In this document: positions 42,683-50,623 of the stretch, piece by piece
How the letters are laid out: each line of letters opens with the position of its first letter
Numbering within the stretch: the first letter of the stretch is position 1
Assembly: GCF_017305435.1 (NCBI RefSeq)
Contig: NZ_JAFKIP010000005.1
Coordinates: forward strand, 372,001-436,000
Source: Microbacterium sp.
Lineage (GTDB): Bacteria > Actinomycetota > Actinomycetes > Actinomycetales > Microbacteriaceae
DNA: 64,000 nt
Reading direction: 5' to 3'
The notes under the pieces: model-generated
Told to the model about the DNA's origin: nothing
Database searches by the model: none
The model's input: the letters and a program-made list of their open reading frames with translations, nothing else
Position numbers and translations under genes: made by a program

Positions 42683-44494
42683 CTACCGAAGGACCGCCGT
42701 GTCCGTTCCGCAGGTGGCCGCGACGACCGGCGCGAGCGCCGCGTCGGCGGTGGGCGTCGTGATCGCCTCGGCGGCGGCCGCCGCCGTCCGCGCCCGCACG
42801 ACGACGGTGAGGTGAGTGGAGGCCCCGGGCTCGAGGTTCGTGCCGAAGCTCAGCACGCGGCGGCCGTCGTGCATGCCGCCGGCGAACCCGCCCGCGCTCT
42901 CGGACACGGCCGAGACGAGCTCGAACCCTTCCGGCAGATAGATGTTGCCGATGACCTCGGTCGTCCCCGGTGCGGTCCCGAACGCGCCGCCGCCCGTGAT
43001 GTACTCCGGCAGCGCGGTCGCCGCGTCGGCGGGTGCGGAGCTCGCGAGCGTGACGTCGAGCGTGAGCTGCCGCTCCGCCTCGGCGCCCGCCGCGCGGCAC
43101 GCGTCCCACCGGAGCGTCACCGTCGGGTGGGTGTAGTAGCTCATCTTGGAGCCCGTGCCGTCGTTGAGGTAAACCCCGAAGCGGGCCGTGCGCGCGTCCG
43201 TGACGGGCAGGCCGCCGGCGACGGGCGTCCCCGCGATCGCGGCCTCCTGCGCCTCGTCGGCGCTCCACAGCAGCACGCGGTGCTCGTCGATCGCGCGCCC
43301 GAGCGCCCCGACGAGGCCGGATGCCGAGCCCTGGCCTTCCGCGAGTGCGCCGAAGACCGCACCGGCCGCTCCTGCGAAGAAGGCGTCCTGGTCGGCGGGG
43401 TCCGCGTAGCGGAAGTACACCTCGTTGAGGAGGAGCGGCACGGCGTTGTCGCTCGTGAGGGTGTCGCCGGTGGGGAGGGCGACGGGGCCCGTCGCGGCGA
43501 GCAGGTACGACAGCACGACCGGGTCGACGGCGAGGACGCCGTCGACGGTGACGCCCGAGTGCAGCCGGTACATCTCCCGCGCGAGCGGGGCTCCGACGGC
43601 GAAGTCGGGCACCTGCGTGACGTTCTGGATGTAGCGCGCGGGCTTCGTGTCGTAGATCGCGGCGACCTCGTCGGGCAGCGGCGCGACGGGCTCGGCGAAT
43701 CCGCCCGGGAAGTCGCGGCTGGAGAGCGTGCCGACGAGCGAGAGCGCGCCGCCGTCGGCGCGGAGGACGACGGCGGCCCCGGCGATGCCGCCGAGCGAGC
43801 GCCACTCGGCGTTGTTCTGCACGAGGACGAGGTAGGTGCGCGGTCCGTCGGCGCCGAGGAGCCCCGGCAGCAACTGCGACGTGCGGGCGAGGGCGTCGAC
43901 CGAGGAGGCGACGCGGTCGAAGAGCCGGTCGGCGTCGTCGACGGCGGTCGAGACCGCGCCGATGAGCGGCGCGCGGTCGATGTCGTCGATGGATGCCGCG
44001 GCCCCGGAAGCGACCGAGGCCGCCGCGGCGGCGGGCTCGGCGAGCGGGGCGAGCGCGCTCGTGTCGATGCGGCCGCCGACGGGGCGCAGCGTGTCCACGG
44101 AGATGCCGCTCGCGGACGCCGCGAGCGGCATGAGGGCGCCGGAGAGGAGGTCGTCGGCGGAGCCGGCGACCGTCCCGAAGGCGGCGAGCTGCGGACCGAT
44201 CCAGGGGACGTGCGCGGCGGCGCTCCAGATCGGGTCGGAGGTGAGCGCGTGGGCCTCGTGCGCCTCGGCGGCGAGCGACGTGAGCGCCTGCGCGGCGGCA
44301 TCCGGGTTCTCGGCGAGGTCCGCCGTCACGCCCGCGGCGCCGGACTGCACGCGCTGCAGGTGCCCGTAGGCCGCGGCCCCGCGCACGCCGACCCAGATCG
44401 CGCCGAGGAGCAGCACGGCGAGGGCGCCGGCGAGCACCCATGCGAAGATGCGGCCTGCCGTGCGCGCCGGGCGGGGGAGAGTCGGCGTGCTCAT
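42683..44494 (-). CDS. DUF4012 membrane protein
   Basis: A 603-residue protein of the DUF4012 family, whose biochemical role is not established but which is often found in polysaccharide loci. It has an N-terminal membrane helix (about 14-35) and a helical region. The DUF4012 core follows, with GPRTYLVLVQNNAEWRSLGG, SSRDFPGGFAEPVAPLPDEV and PARYIQNVTQVPDF. The bulk is extracellular. I chose ATG 44494, since a minus-strand TAGGAT at 44502-44507 lies seven bases upstream and the start appears leaderless; the longer frame upstream is low-complexity. It is co-directional with the signalling genes upstream. Confidence 0.88.
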   Translation of the reverse strand: MSTPTLPRPARTAGRIFAWVLAGALAVLLLGAIWVGVRGAAAYGHLQRVQSGAAGVTADLAENPDAAAQALTSLAAEAHEAHALTSDPIWSAAAHVPWIGPQLAAFGTVAGSADDLLSGALMPLAASASGISVDTLRPVGGRIDTSALAPLAEPAAAAASVASGAAASIDDIDRAPLIGAVSTAVDDADRLFDRVASSVDALARTSQLLPGLLGADGPRTYLVLVQNNAEWRSLGGIAGAAVVLRADGGALSLVGTLSSRDFPGGFAEPVAPLPDEVAAIYDTKPARYIQNVTQVPDFAVGAPLAREMYRLHSGVTVDGVLAVDPVVLSYLLAATGPVALPTGDTLTSDNAVPLLLNEVYFRYADPADQDAFFAGAAGAVFGALAEGQGSASGLVGALGRAIDEHRVLLWSADEAQEAAIAGTPVAGGLPVTDARTARFGVYLNDGTGSKMSYYTHPTVTLRWDACRAAGAEAERQLTLDVTLASSAPADAATALPEYITGGGAFGTAPGTTEVIGNIYLPEGFELVSAVSESAGGFAGGMHDGRRVLSFGTNLEPGASTHLTVVVRARTAAAAAEAITTPTADAALAPVVAATCGTDTAVLR

Positions 44495-44504
44495 CGGATC
44501 GATC

Positions 44505-45689
44505 CTACGGTGCGGCCGGGGTTGCGCCTGCCGCTCCGGCGACGGAGAGCGCCCGCTCCCACCCGTCTCCGCCGGCGAGCTGGGCGGCGTCGGCGGCGGC
44601 GGATGCCGCGGCGACGAGGTCGTCGAGGTCGTAGCCGATCTCACCCGCGCTCGCCCATCCGATGCTCACCGAGAGCCGCACGTCGACGGGCTGTTCGGCC
44701 GACACCGTCGACACCCGATCGAGCAGTGTGCGCAGGAGGGGCCGGACGCTCGGCTCGTGGCGGGGGAGGAGGACCAGGAACCGGGTCGGCTCGACCTGCT
44801 CGAGGTCGGCCTCTGCGGGGAAGACGGCGGTGACGTCGTCGGCGAACCGGTCGAGCACGCGGGTGTAGCCGAGTGCCGAGGATGCCTCGCGCAGCGCGGT
44901 CGGGTCGTCGAGGCGCACGTCGAGGACCGACCACCACGAGTCGTCGAGGCGCTCGGCGCGGGCGAGGCGGTCGCGCGCGACGGCGCGGAAACCACCGGTC
45001 TCCCGCTCTTCAGCGGGCGCCGTCTCGCCCCGCGTGAGCAGGAGCAGAGTGACGAGTGCCGTGACGAGCGCGATCGTCATGAGGGTGGGGGCGTATTCGG
45101 CGGCGGCGGGCAGGCCGTCGGCGAGGTCGCCGGCGCCGTTCCACGGAGTGCCGGCCGCGATCCACACGACCGCGTACATCGCCACGATGGCCGCTCCGAC
45201 GGTGAGCGGGATGGTGGTGGAGCGGTGCGCGGCGCGGATGCCGGCGAGCTCGATCGCGATGCCGGCTGCCGCGAGGCCGGCGATGCCCGCCGCGATCGCG
45301 CGGGTGACGCCCGCGGCATCCGTGCCGTCGGTGACGGCGAGTACCGCGATGAGGACGGCGGCGACGACGAGGGTCGGGACGATCATGACGACGCGGCGCC
45401 CGCGGCGGACGCGCACCCCCACCCATACGAGGCCGAGGGCGAGCACGATGAGGCCTCCGATGGCCGCCGGCCACCACGGGCCGTCGCCGTGCGCGCCGGC
45501 GCCGTCCGCGCCGCCTTCGCCGTCGATCGCCACGGCGGCGAAGAAGTAGCTGGCGACCATCGCCGAGACGAACGCGGCCGACCAGATCGCCGATTCGCGC
45601 GTCGGGCGCGGCACGAACCCGAGGCCGATCATGAGGGCGCAGCACAGGGTCGTGAGCGTGATGAGTATCACCGGGAGCTGATCGATCAC
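44505..45689 (-). CDS. Membrane protein with degenerate GGDEF domain
   Basis: A 394-residue protein with about seven hydrophobic segments in the first 240 residues and a C-terminal region resembling a GGDEF domain. The signature GG(D/E)EF is replaced by PTRFLVLLPR, while the later RLSVSIGWASAGEIGYDLDD keeps the family pattern. It is therefore unlikely to make cyclic di-GMP and may bind it or act as a sensor; that is inference. GTG 45689 overlaps the stop of the histidine kinase upstream (GTGA), so the two are probably co-translated. The longer frame to 46538 is a shadow of the kinase. Confidence 0.8.
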   Translation of the reverse strand: MIDQLPVILITLTTLCCALMIGLGFVPRPTRESAIWSAAFVSAMVASYFFAAVAIDGEGGADGAGAHGDGPWWPAAIGGLIVLALGLVWVGVRVRRGRRVVMIVPTLVVAAVLIAVLAVTDGTDAAGVTRAIAAGIAGLAAAGIAIELAGIRAAHRSTTIPLTVGAAIVAMYAVVWIAAGTPWNGAGDLADGLPAAAEYAPTLMTIALVTALVTLLLLTRGETAPAEERETGGFRAVARDRLARAERLDDSWWSVLDVRLDDPTALREASSALGYTRVLDRFADDVTAVFPAEADLEQVEPTRFLVLLPRHEPSVRPLLRTLLDRVSTVSAEQPVDVRLSVSIGWASAGEIGYDLDDLVAAASAAADAAQLAGGDGWERALSVAGAAGATPAAP

Positions 45690-47371
45690 GGGTTCTCTCC
45701 GTCCGTTGCGAGTGACTCCTGAGGGTGCTGCGTGGCGAGGGGCAGGCGCACGGTCGCCGTCGTGCCCGCGCCGAGGGCGCTGTCGAGTGCGATCGTGCCG
45801 CCGGTCTCCTCGACGATCGTCCGCGCGATCGACATGCCGAGCCCGGTGCCGGCGATGCCGCTCGCGGTCGCGCTCTGCGCGCGGAAGTACGGCGCGAAGA
45901 CGCGATCGAGGTCGCCGGGCGCGATGCCGATGCCGGTGTCGCGCACGGTGAGCACGGCGGTGCCGCCCTCGCGTGCGGCGCGGAGGGCGACCGTGCCGCC
46001 GCGAGGGGTGTACTTGATCGCGTTGCTGACGAGGTTGTCGACGACCTGGCGCATGCGGAATCCCTCGCCGGCGATCGGCAGGGGATCGGGCGCGTCGAGC
46101 GTGATCGTGATGTCGGTGGATGCCGCGGCCGGCGCGAACGCGTCGATGGCGGACGTCGCGACGGCGCGCAGATCGAAGCCCTGTGCGGGCTCGGTCGCGC
46201 GATTCGTGTCGAGGAGCGACGACGTGAGGGTGAGCATGCGCTCGGCGCCGACTTCGATGAGCTCGGCGTGCTCGCGCGCGGCGGGGCTGAGATCGGGGCT
46301 CTCGACGAGGAGGTCGGCGTGACCGAGGATCACCGTGAGGGGGTTGCGCAGCTCGTGCGAGACGGCGCTCGTGGCGGCGCGTCGGTCGCGGCGCTCCCTC
46401 TCGCCGTCGGTGATGTCGACCAGCTCGATGATGGAGATGTCGTCGCCGCCCGCCCTGTCGCCCGGGGTGTCGTCGTGTTGCTGCGCACGGAGCGCGGCGG
46501 CCGACCGCCCCCGGATCGACATCGACAGGGCGCGCCACTGCTCATCGGGCCCGTACAGCCAGAGGACCTCTCCGGTGATGCGCTCGCCCCGTGCGGCGCG
46601 CGCGATCGAGGTCTGGTCGCGCGGCAGGGCCGTGCCGCGGAAGGCGTCGTACTCGACGGCGCGCGAGGGATGCCGGTAGTCGGTGTCGTCGTACGCGTAC
46701 AGCCGCCGGTAGGCGGCATTGCTGAGGTCGATCCGGCCATGCGCGTCGACGCGGGCGAGCGCCGTGCCGATCGACTCGAACAGGGCGAGGGAACGCGCCG
46801 CATCCCCCGTGCGCCGGGCGAGCGCGCGGTCGAGCTGGCGTGACTGCCGCCGGATGAGGTGGCGATACGCACGCGTGCGCCGCGCACCCTGGTGGACGGC
46901 GACGGCGAGGGAACTGAGGGTCAGGAGCACGATGACGACCTGCAGCGGCGAGGCATCCGGTGACCGCCACTGCGTCAGGTGGAAGACGAGGATCAGGCTG
47001 ATCTCGGCGACGATCGTGAGAGCGGTGTAGTACGTCGCGATCCACACGACGGGCAGGATCCAGAGGTAGCCGAGCGCCGATTCGGCGCTGGAGAGGAGGC
47101 CGATCGCGATCGTGTCGATGAAGGGAACGAGGATCGCGAAGCGGCGTGCGCGGAGCCACGGGGTGACGAGGGCGCCGATGGTCGTCGCGGAGAGCAGCGT
47201 CAGTCCGCTGAGGAACGCGACGTGGGTGAACAGCTGCGGGTCGAGCAGGGCGACGGCGACGGCGACGGCGACGCTGCTCAACGCGACGGAGAGCTGCCAC
47301 TGCCAGACGGAGCGTGCGACGCCGCCGAGCAGCGCGGCATCCGACCAGCGGCTGCGGGAACGAGGGGTCAT
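45686..47371 (-). CDS. Membrane histidine kinase with PAS-like domain
   Basis: A 561-residue sensor kinase. About six hydrophobic segments occupy residues 20-165, followed by a PAS-like region (LFESIGTALARVDAHGRIDL). The HisKA box SHELRNPLTVILGHADLL has phosphoacceptor H339. The ATPase motifs are NLVSNAIKYT, DTGIGIAPGD and GTGLGMSIAR. It overlaps both neighbours by four bases (kinase upstream, degenerate GGDEF downstream), making a tight three-gene unit. Its cognate regulator may be the divergent single-domain regulator at 49230 or the OmpR-type one at 39862. Confidence 0.93.
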   Translation of the reverse strand: MTPRSRSRWSDAALLGGVARSVWQWQLSVALSSVAVAVAVALLDPQLFTHVAFLSGLTLLSATTIGALVTPWLRARRFAILVPFIDTIAIGLLSSAESALGYLWILPVVWIATYYTALTIVAEISLILVFHLTQWRSPDASPLQVVIVLLTLSSLAVAVHQGARRTRAYRHLIRRQSRQLDRALARRTGDAARSLALFESIGTALARVDAHGRIDLSNAAYRRLYAYDDTDYRHPSRAVEYDAFRGTALPRDQTSIARAARGERITGEVLWLYGPDEQWRALSMSIRGRSAAALRAQQHDDTPGDRAGGDDISIIELVDITDGERERRDRRAATSAVSHELRNPLTVILGHADLLVESPDLSPAAREHAELIEVGAERMLTLTSSLLDTNRATEPAQGFDLRAVATSAIDAFAPAAASTDITITLDAPDPLPIAGEGFRMRQVVDNLVSNAIKYTPRGGTVALRAAREGGTAVLTVRDTGIGIAPGDLDRVFAPYFRAQSATASGIAGTGLGMSIARTIVEETGGTIALDSALGAGTTATVRLPLATQHPQESLATDGENP

Positions 47372-49173
47372 CGGGCCTCACCGCCCGGTTCGGTGATGCT
47401 CGCGGTGACGGCGGCGGCGTCGGCGGTGGTGTCGACCGGCTGCTCGGGCGCGAGCTCCGCGGCGGTGTGTGCGGACGGCAGGCGCAGAATGGCGCGCGTG
47501 CCGCGACCCGCCGTGGACTCGATGCGGACGTCGCCGCCGTTGCGGCGGGCGAGCATGCGCGCGATCGTGAGGCCGATGCCCGTTCCGGGCAGGGCGTCGG
47601 CCTCGGCCCGGGCGCCGCGGAAGAACGGGTCGAACGCCTGATCGAGTTCGCTCTCGGGCAGGCCTGGCCCGTCGTCGGCGATCGTGATGAGGACGTCGTC
47701 GCCGCTCTGCTCGGCGGTGACCTCGACGCGGCCGCCCGTCGCGACGAACTTCACCGCGTTGGAGACGAGATGGCGGAGTGCGCGCTCGGCGTCGGCGCGA
47801 TCGGCGTGCAGCGCCACGTGCGCCACGTCGACGGTCACCGTGACGCCCCGGACCGCGGATGCCGCAGCGTACGCGGTGACGACGGAGGCGGCCAGAGCGG
47901 CGGCGGCGACGCTGACGGGCTGCGGCTCGTGGGTGCTCCGCGCGGCCAGCAGGTCGTCGAGCATCGCGGCGAGGCGGTCGGTGTTGCGGCGGATCGCGTC
48001 GACCCAGCCGGCGGCGTCGTCGGGGAGGTCGCGCTCGCCGAGCAGGTCGGCGTAGCCGCTGATGATCGTGACAGGGGTGCGCAGCTCATGGCTCGTCGTG
48101 GAGAGGAACGCCTCACGCTGACGTTCGAGGTCGTATCGCACCTGCAGCGTGGACGTCGTCGCGCGCGCCGCTTCGGCGCGTTGCTCCGCGGCCTCGAGCG
48201 CGACGCGGCCGAGCGCGAGGGCCTCGTTGTGCTCGGTGACGGTCGTGACCGTGAAGATCGCGATGGCGGAGAGGAAGAGGGTCAGCGTGATGCCGAGGTC
48301 GGTCCCTTCGAGCCCCGCGGTCGTGAACGCGCCGAACCCTCGCGTGCTGAACGCGACGAGGAGGACGGCGATCGCGAGCGCCTCGATGTGCGCGACGAGC
48401 GGCGGGAATCGCAGGGCCGCCCAGATGAGCGGCAGGAAGATGAGGAACGCGAGCGGGAGCGGCAGGAGCGGACCGAACCCGGCGACGACCGCGAGGAGGG
48501 CGGCGACGATCTGCACGGTGAGCTCTGTGCGCCGCGGGAACGCGCCGCGCGGCGGGGTGCCGGTGCGTCGCGGGGGATCGGCACCCCGTGAGACCGGCCG
48601 GTCGCGCACGGCGAGCAGGGCGAGCGGCGCGATGAGCATGATCGCGGAGAAGTGGGATGCCGCGGTGATGAGGACGATCGGCACGGGAGAGGCGCCGGCG
48701 GAGACGATGCCGATGACACCCGCCATCAGGCCGTAGGCGACGGCCGCGACCGCTGCGCTCACCGCGAAGCGCACGGAGTCGGCGGTCGTGCGCAGTACGG
48801 CACTGCGGCGTCTGTGAAGGACGAGGACGCACAGCACCACGATCTCGATGGAGTCGGCGGCCGCGAGGACCAACGTGCTCGCGACTGCCCGCCCGCCCGC
48901 GAGCATGCCCAGGGCGTTGGCGGCGAAGATGACGAGGATCGCGAGCGGGCGATGCCGTGCCGGCGCCCGGAGTGCGAGGACGGCGCTGAGCCCCGCCGCC
49001 GGCCACCAGACCGCGAGCGGCAGGCCCGGGACGGTGAACCGCGTCGCCGCCAGCGCGAGCGCGAAGATGCCGACGCCCGCCGCGCACCACAGCGCGACCG
49101 TCCGGCCACGTGAGGGCGCCGGCGACGTGATGCGCGAACGCGACGCGGCAGGGTCTGCCGTGGGGGCCCTCAT
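47368..49173 (-). CDS. MASE1-type membrane histidine kinase
   Basis: A 601-residue sensor kinase with a MASE1-like membrane domain of about eight segments (PLAVWWPAAGLSAVLALRAP and following). A short coiled segment leads to HisKA (TTSHELRTPVTIISGYADLL, H362), then the ATPase blocks HLVSNAVKFV, DDGPGLPESE and GTGIGLTIAR. MASE1 domains often precede kinases or GGDEF proteins. ATG 49173 is six bases from a minus-strand TAGCGT (49180-49185), which suggests a leaderless transcript. It is first in the overlapping operon running to 44505. Confidence 0.92.
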   Translation of the reverse strand: MRAPTADPAASRSRITSPAPSRGRTVALWCAAGVGIFALALAATRFTVPGLPLAVWWPAAGLSAVLALRAPARHRPLAILVIFAANALGMLAGGRAVASTLVLAAADSIEIVVLCVLVLHRRRSAVLRTTADSVRFAVSAAVAAVAYGLMAGVIGIVSAGASPVPIVLITAASHFSAIMLIAPLALLAVRDRPVSRGADPPRRTGTPPRGAFPRRTELTVQIVAALLAVVAGFGPLLPLPLAFLIFLPLIWAALRFPPLVAHIEALAIAVLLVAFSTRGFGAFTTAGLEGTDLGITLTLFLSAIAIFTVTTVTEHNEALALGRVALEAAEQRAEAARATTSTLQVRYDLERQREAFLSTTSHELRTPVTIISGYADLLGERDLPDDAAGWVDAIRRNTDRLAAMLDDLLAARSTHEPQPVSVAAAALAASVVTAYAAASAVRGVTVTVDVAHVALHADRADAERALRHLVSNAVKFVATGGRVEVTAEQSGDDVLITIADDGPGLPESELDQAFDPFFRGARAEADALPGTGIGLTIARMLARRNGGDVRIESTAGRGTRAILRLPSAHTAAELAPEQPVDTTADAAAVTASITEPGGEAR

Positions 49174-49229
49174 ACGCCTACGCTATCGGTAAGGCACTGG
49201 GGACGCCGGGATCATGTTCTGGAGGCTCC

Positions 49230-49595
49230 ATGATGGCGAATGTGCTGGTCGTCGACGACGATGCCGATGTGGCTGCCCTCGTGCAGGCCGTGCTGACGAG
49301 CGAGGGGCACACGGTCGCCGTCGCGGGTGACGGCGCGCGAGCGCTCGCCGAAGCGGCGACGCTCCGCCCCGACGTGGTCGTGCTCGATTGGATGATGCCC
49401 GGTATGACGGGCCTCGACGTGTGCCGGGCGCTGCGTGCCGACGACGCCTACGACGCGACTCGGATCCTGATGCTGACGGCGCGGTCGGCGCCGAGCGACA
49501 TCGAGACGGCGCGCGCCGCGGGGGCCGACGACTACGTCGTGAAGCCGTTCGCGCCGCGCGAGCTGCGCCGCCGCGTGTCGAGCCTCATCGCCTGA
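49230..49595 (+). CDS. Single-domain response regulator
   Basis: A 121-residue receiver domain with no output domain. Acidic residues DDD are at 9-11, phosphoacceptor D53 is in VVVLDWMMPGMTG, and K105 is in DDYVVKPFAPRE. It is divergent from the MASE1 kinase, 56 bases away. It is likely an intermediate in a phosphorelay or acts by protein contact. GGAGGCTCC precedes the ATG; the second ATG (49233) is equally possible. Confidence 0.93.
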   Translation: MMANVLVVDDDADVAALVQAVLTSEGHTVAVAGDGARALAEAATLRPDVVVLDWMMPGMTGLDVCRALRADDAYDATRILMLTARSAPSDIETARAAGADDYVVKPFAPRELRRRVSSLIA

Positions 49596-49600
49596 GCGGA

Positions 49601-49645
49601 TCGTGCGCGGGCCTGTCGTGCGCGGGCCTGTCGTGAGCGGGTCGT
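49601..49645. repeat. 15-bp tandem repeat filling a convergent gap
   Basis: Two identical copies of TCGTGCGCGGGCCTG (49601-49615, 49616-49630) and one diverged copy (49631-49645) occupy almost the whole interval between two convergent stop codons. No terminator hairpin is present, so the repeat may do that job or be neutral slippage. Confidence 0.75.
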
Positions 49646-50620
49646 TCAGCCGAGCGTGATGATGCGATCGCCGGTCCAGAGCGCGATCGTCGGGATGTCG
49701 CCGCCGGTGCCGTCCGTGGGGATCACGTCGATCGCGAGCGGGCTCGCGGCGTCGGCATCCGCACAGCCGAGGTCGACGGGGTCGGATGCCGAGGCGAAGT
49801 CGGTGACCCGGATGCCGGGGCACGCGGCATCCGCGTGCGCGACGACGACACCCGCGTCGCTCACGGCGAGCGCGCGGGCGTCGCCGACGAGAGGCGTCCA
49901 CGTGCCGTCGGTGCGGAGGTAGGCGGAGCCGTCGCAGAGGAGGGCGACCCCGCCCCCGCCCTGCCGGAGTCCGGAGGGCGCGCTGCACGGCGCGGTCACC
50001 GTCTGGCCCTCGATGACGACCGAGCCCGTCGCCGAGAGGTAGGTGTCGGTGGCGAAGATGTCGGGGTAGGGCTCCCAGAACTGCCCGTCGGTGTAGGTGC
50101 GCATCGTGGTCGTGGTGCACGCGGCGCCGGTGTCGACGACGGCGGTCGCGTTGCGACCGCCGAAGGAGGTGAGGCTCCGTACGTGGGCGATGCTGCCGTT
50201 CGCGGGGGTGACGTTCTGCCACGTCTGGCCGCCGTCGGCCGATCGTTCGACGTGCGCGGGCGGCCCGCCGGCCGCGCCGCCCGCCTGGCCGGTCGGGGTG
50301 CACGTGCCCGCGGTGGCGCGCCACATGGCGTCGGCCCCGACCGTGAGGAGGCGCTCGGCGGCGCCCGCGCCGCCGAGCGCGGGCGCGACCCCGGAGCCGG
50401 TGGGCGTTGGGGTCGGGGTCGGCGTCGCGCTGGCGGCGGGCGTGCGCGCGAAGGAGTAGGTCGGGGCGGGCTGCGCGGTCGCCCCGCCGGGGGCGACCGC
50501 GCGGACCTCGCGCAGGGCGGCGATGCTCAAGGCGATGACGGCGACGGCGAGGATGGTGACGCCGACCGCTGTGGCGATGGTGCCGCCCCGCGTCGCCGCG
50601 ATCGGGCGTGTGCGGGGCAT
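49646..50620 (-). CDS. Membrane-anchored protein with Asp-box repeat
   Basis: A 324-residue exported protein with one N-terminal membrane helix (about residues 13-36) and a linker of Pro, Thr and Ala. The outer domain contains the Asp-box RSADGGQTWQNVTPANGS, typical of sialidase-like propellers and photosystem-assembly-like proteins. Further beta strands follow. I do not recognise a specific family and see no catalytic set. It starts only three bases after the stop of the Wzz/kinase gene, so it is probably made with it and could bind or organise the surface polymer. Confidence 0.72.
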   Translation of the reverse strand: MPRTRPIAATRGGTIATAVGVTILAVAVIALSIAALREVRAVAPGGATAQPAPTYSFARTPAASATPTPTPTPTGSGVAPALGGAGAAERLLTVGADAMWRATAGTCTPTGQAGGAAGGPPAHVERSADGGQTWQNVTPANGSIAHVRSLTSFGGRNATAVVDTGAACTTTTMRTYTDGQFWEPYPDIFATDTYLSATGSVVIEGQTVTAPCSAPSGLRQGGGGVALLCDGSAYLRTDGTWTPLVGDARALAVSDAGVVVAHADAACPGIRVTDFASASDPVDLGCADADAASPLAIDVIPTDGTGGDIPTIALWTGDRIITLG

Positions 50621-50623
50621 GGG

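Noticed and set aside
45690-46538. Upstream extension of the degenerate GGDEF protein
   Set aside because: It lies in another frame of the histidine kinase, whose HisKA and ATPase motifs show which frame is real. The GTGA overlap gives a natural start at 45689.
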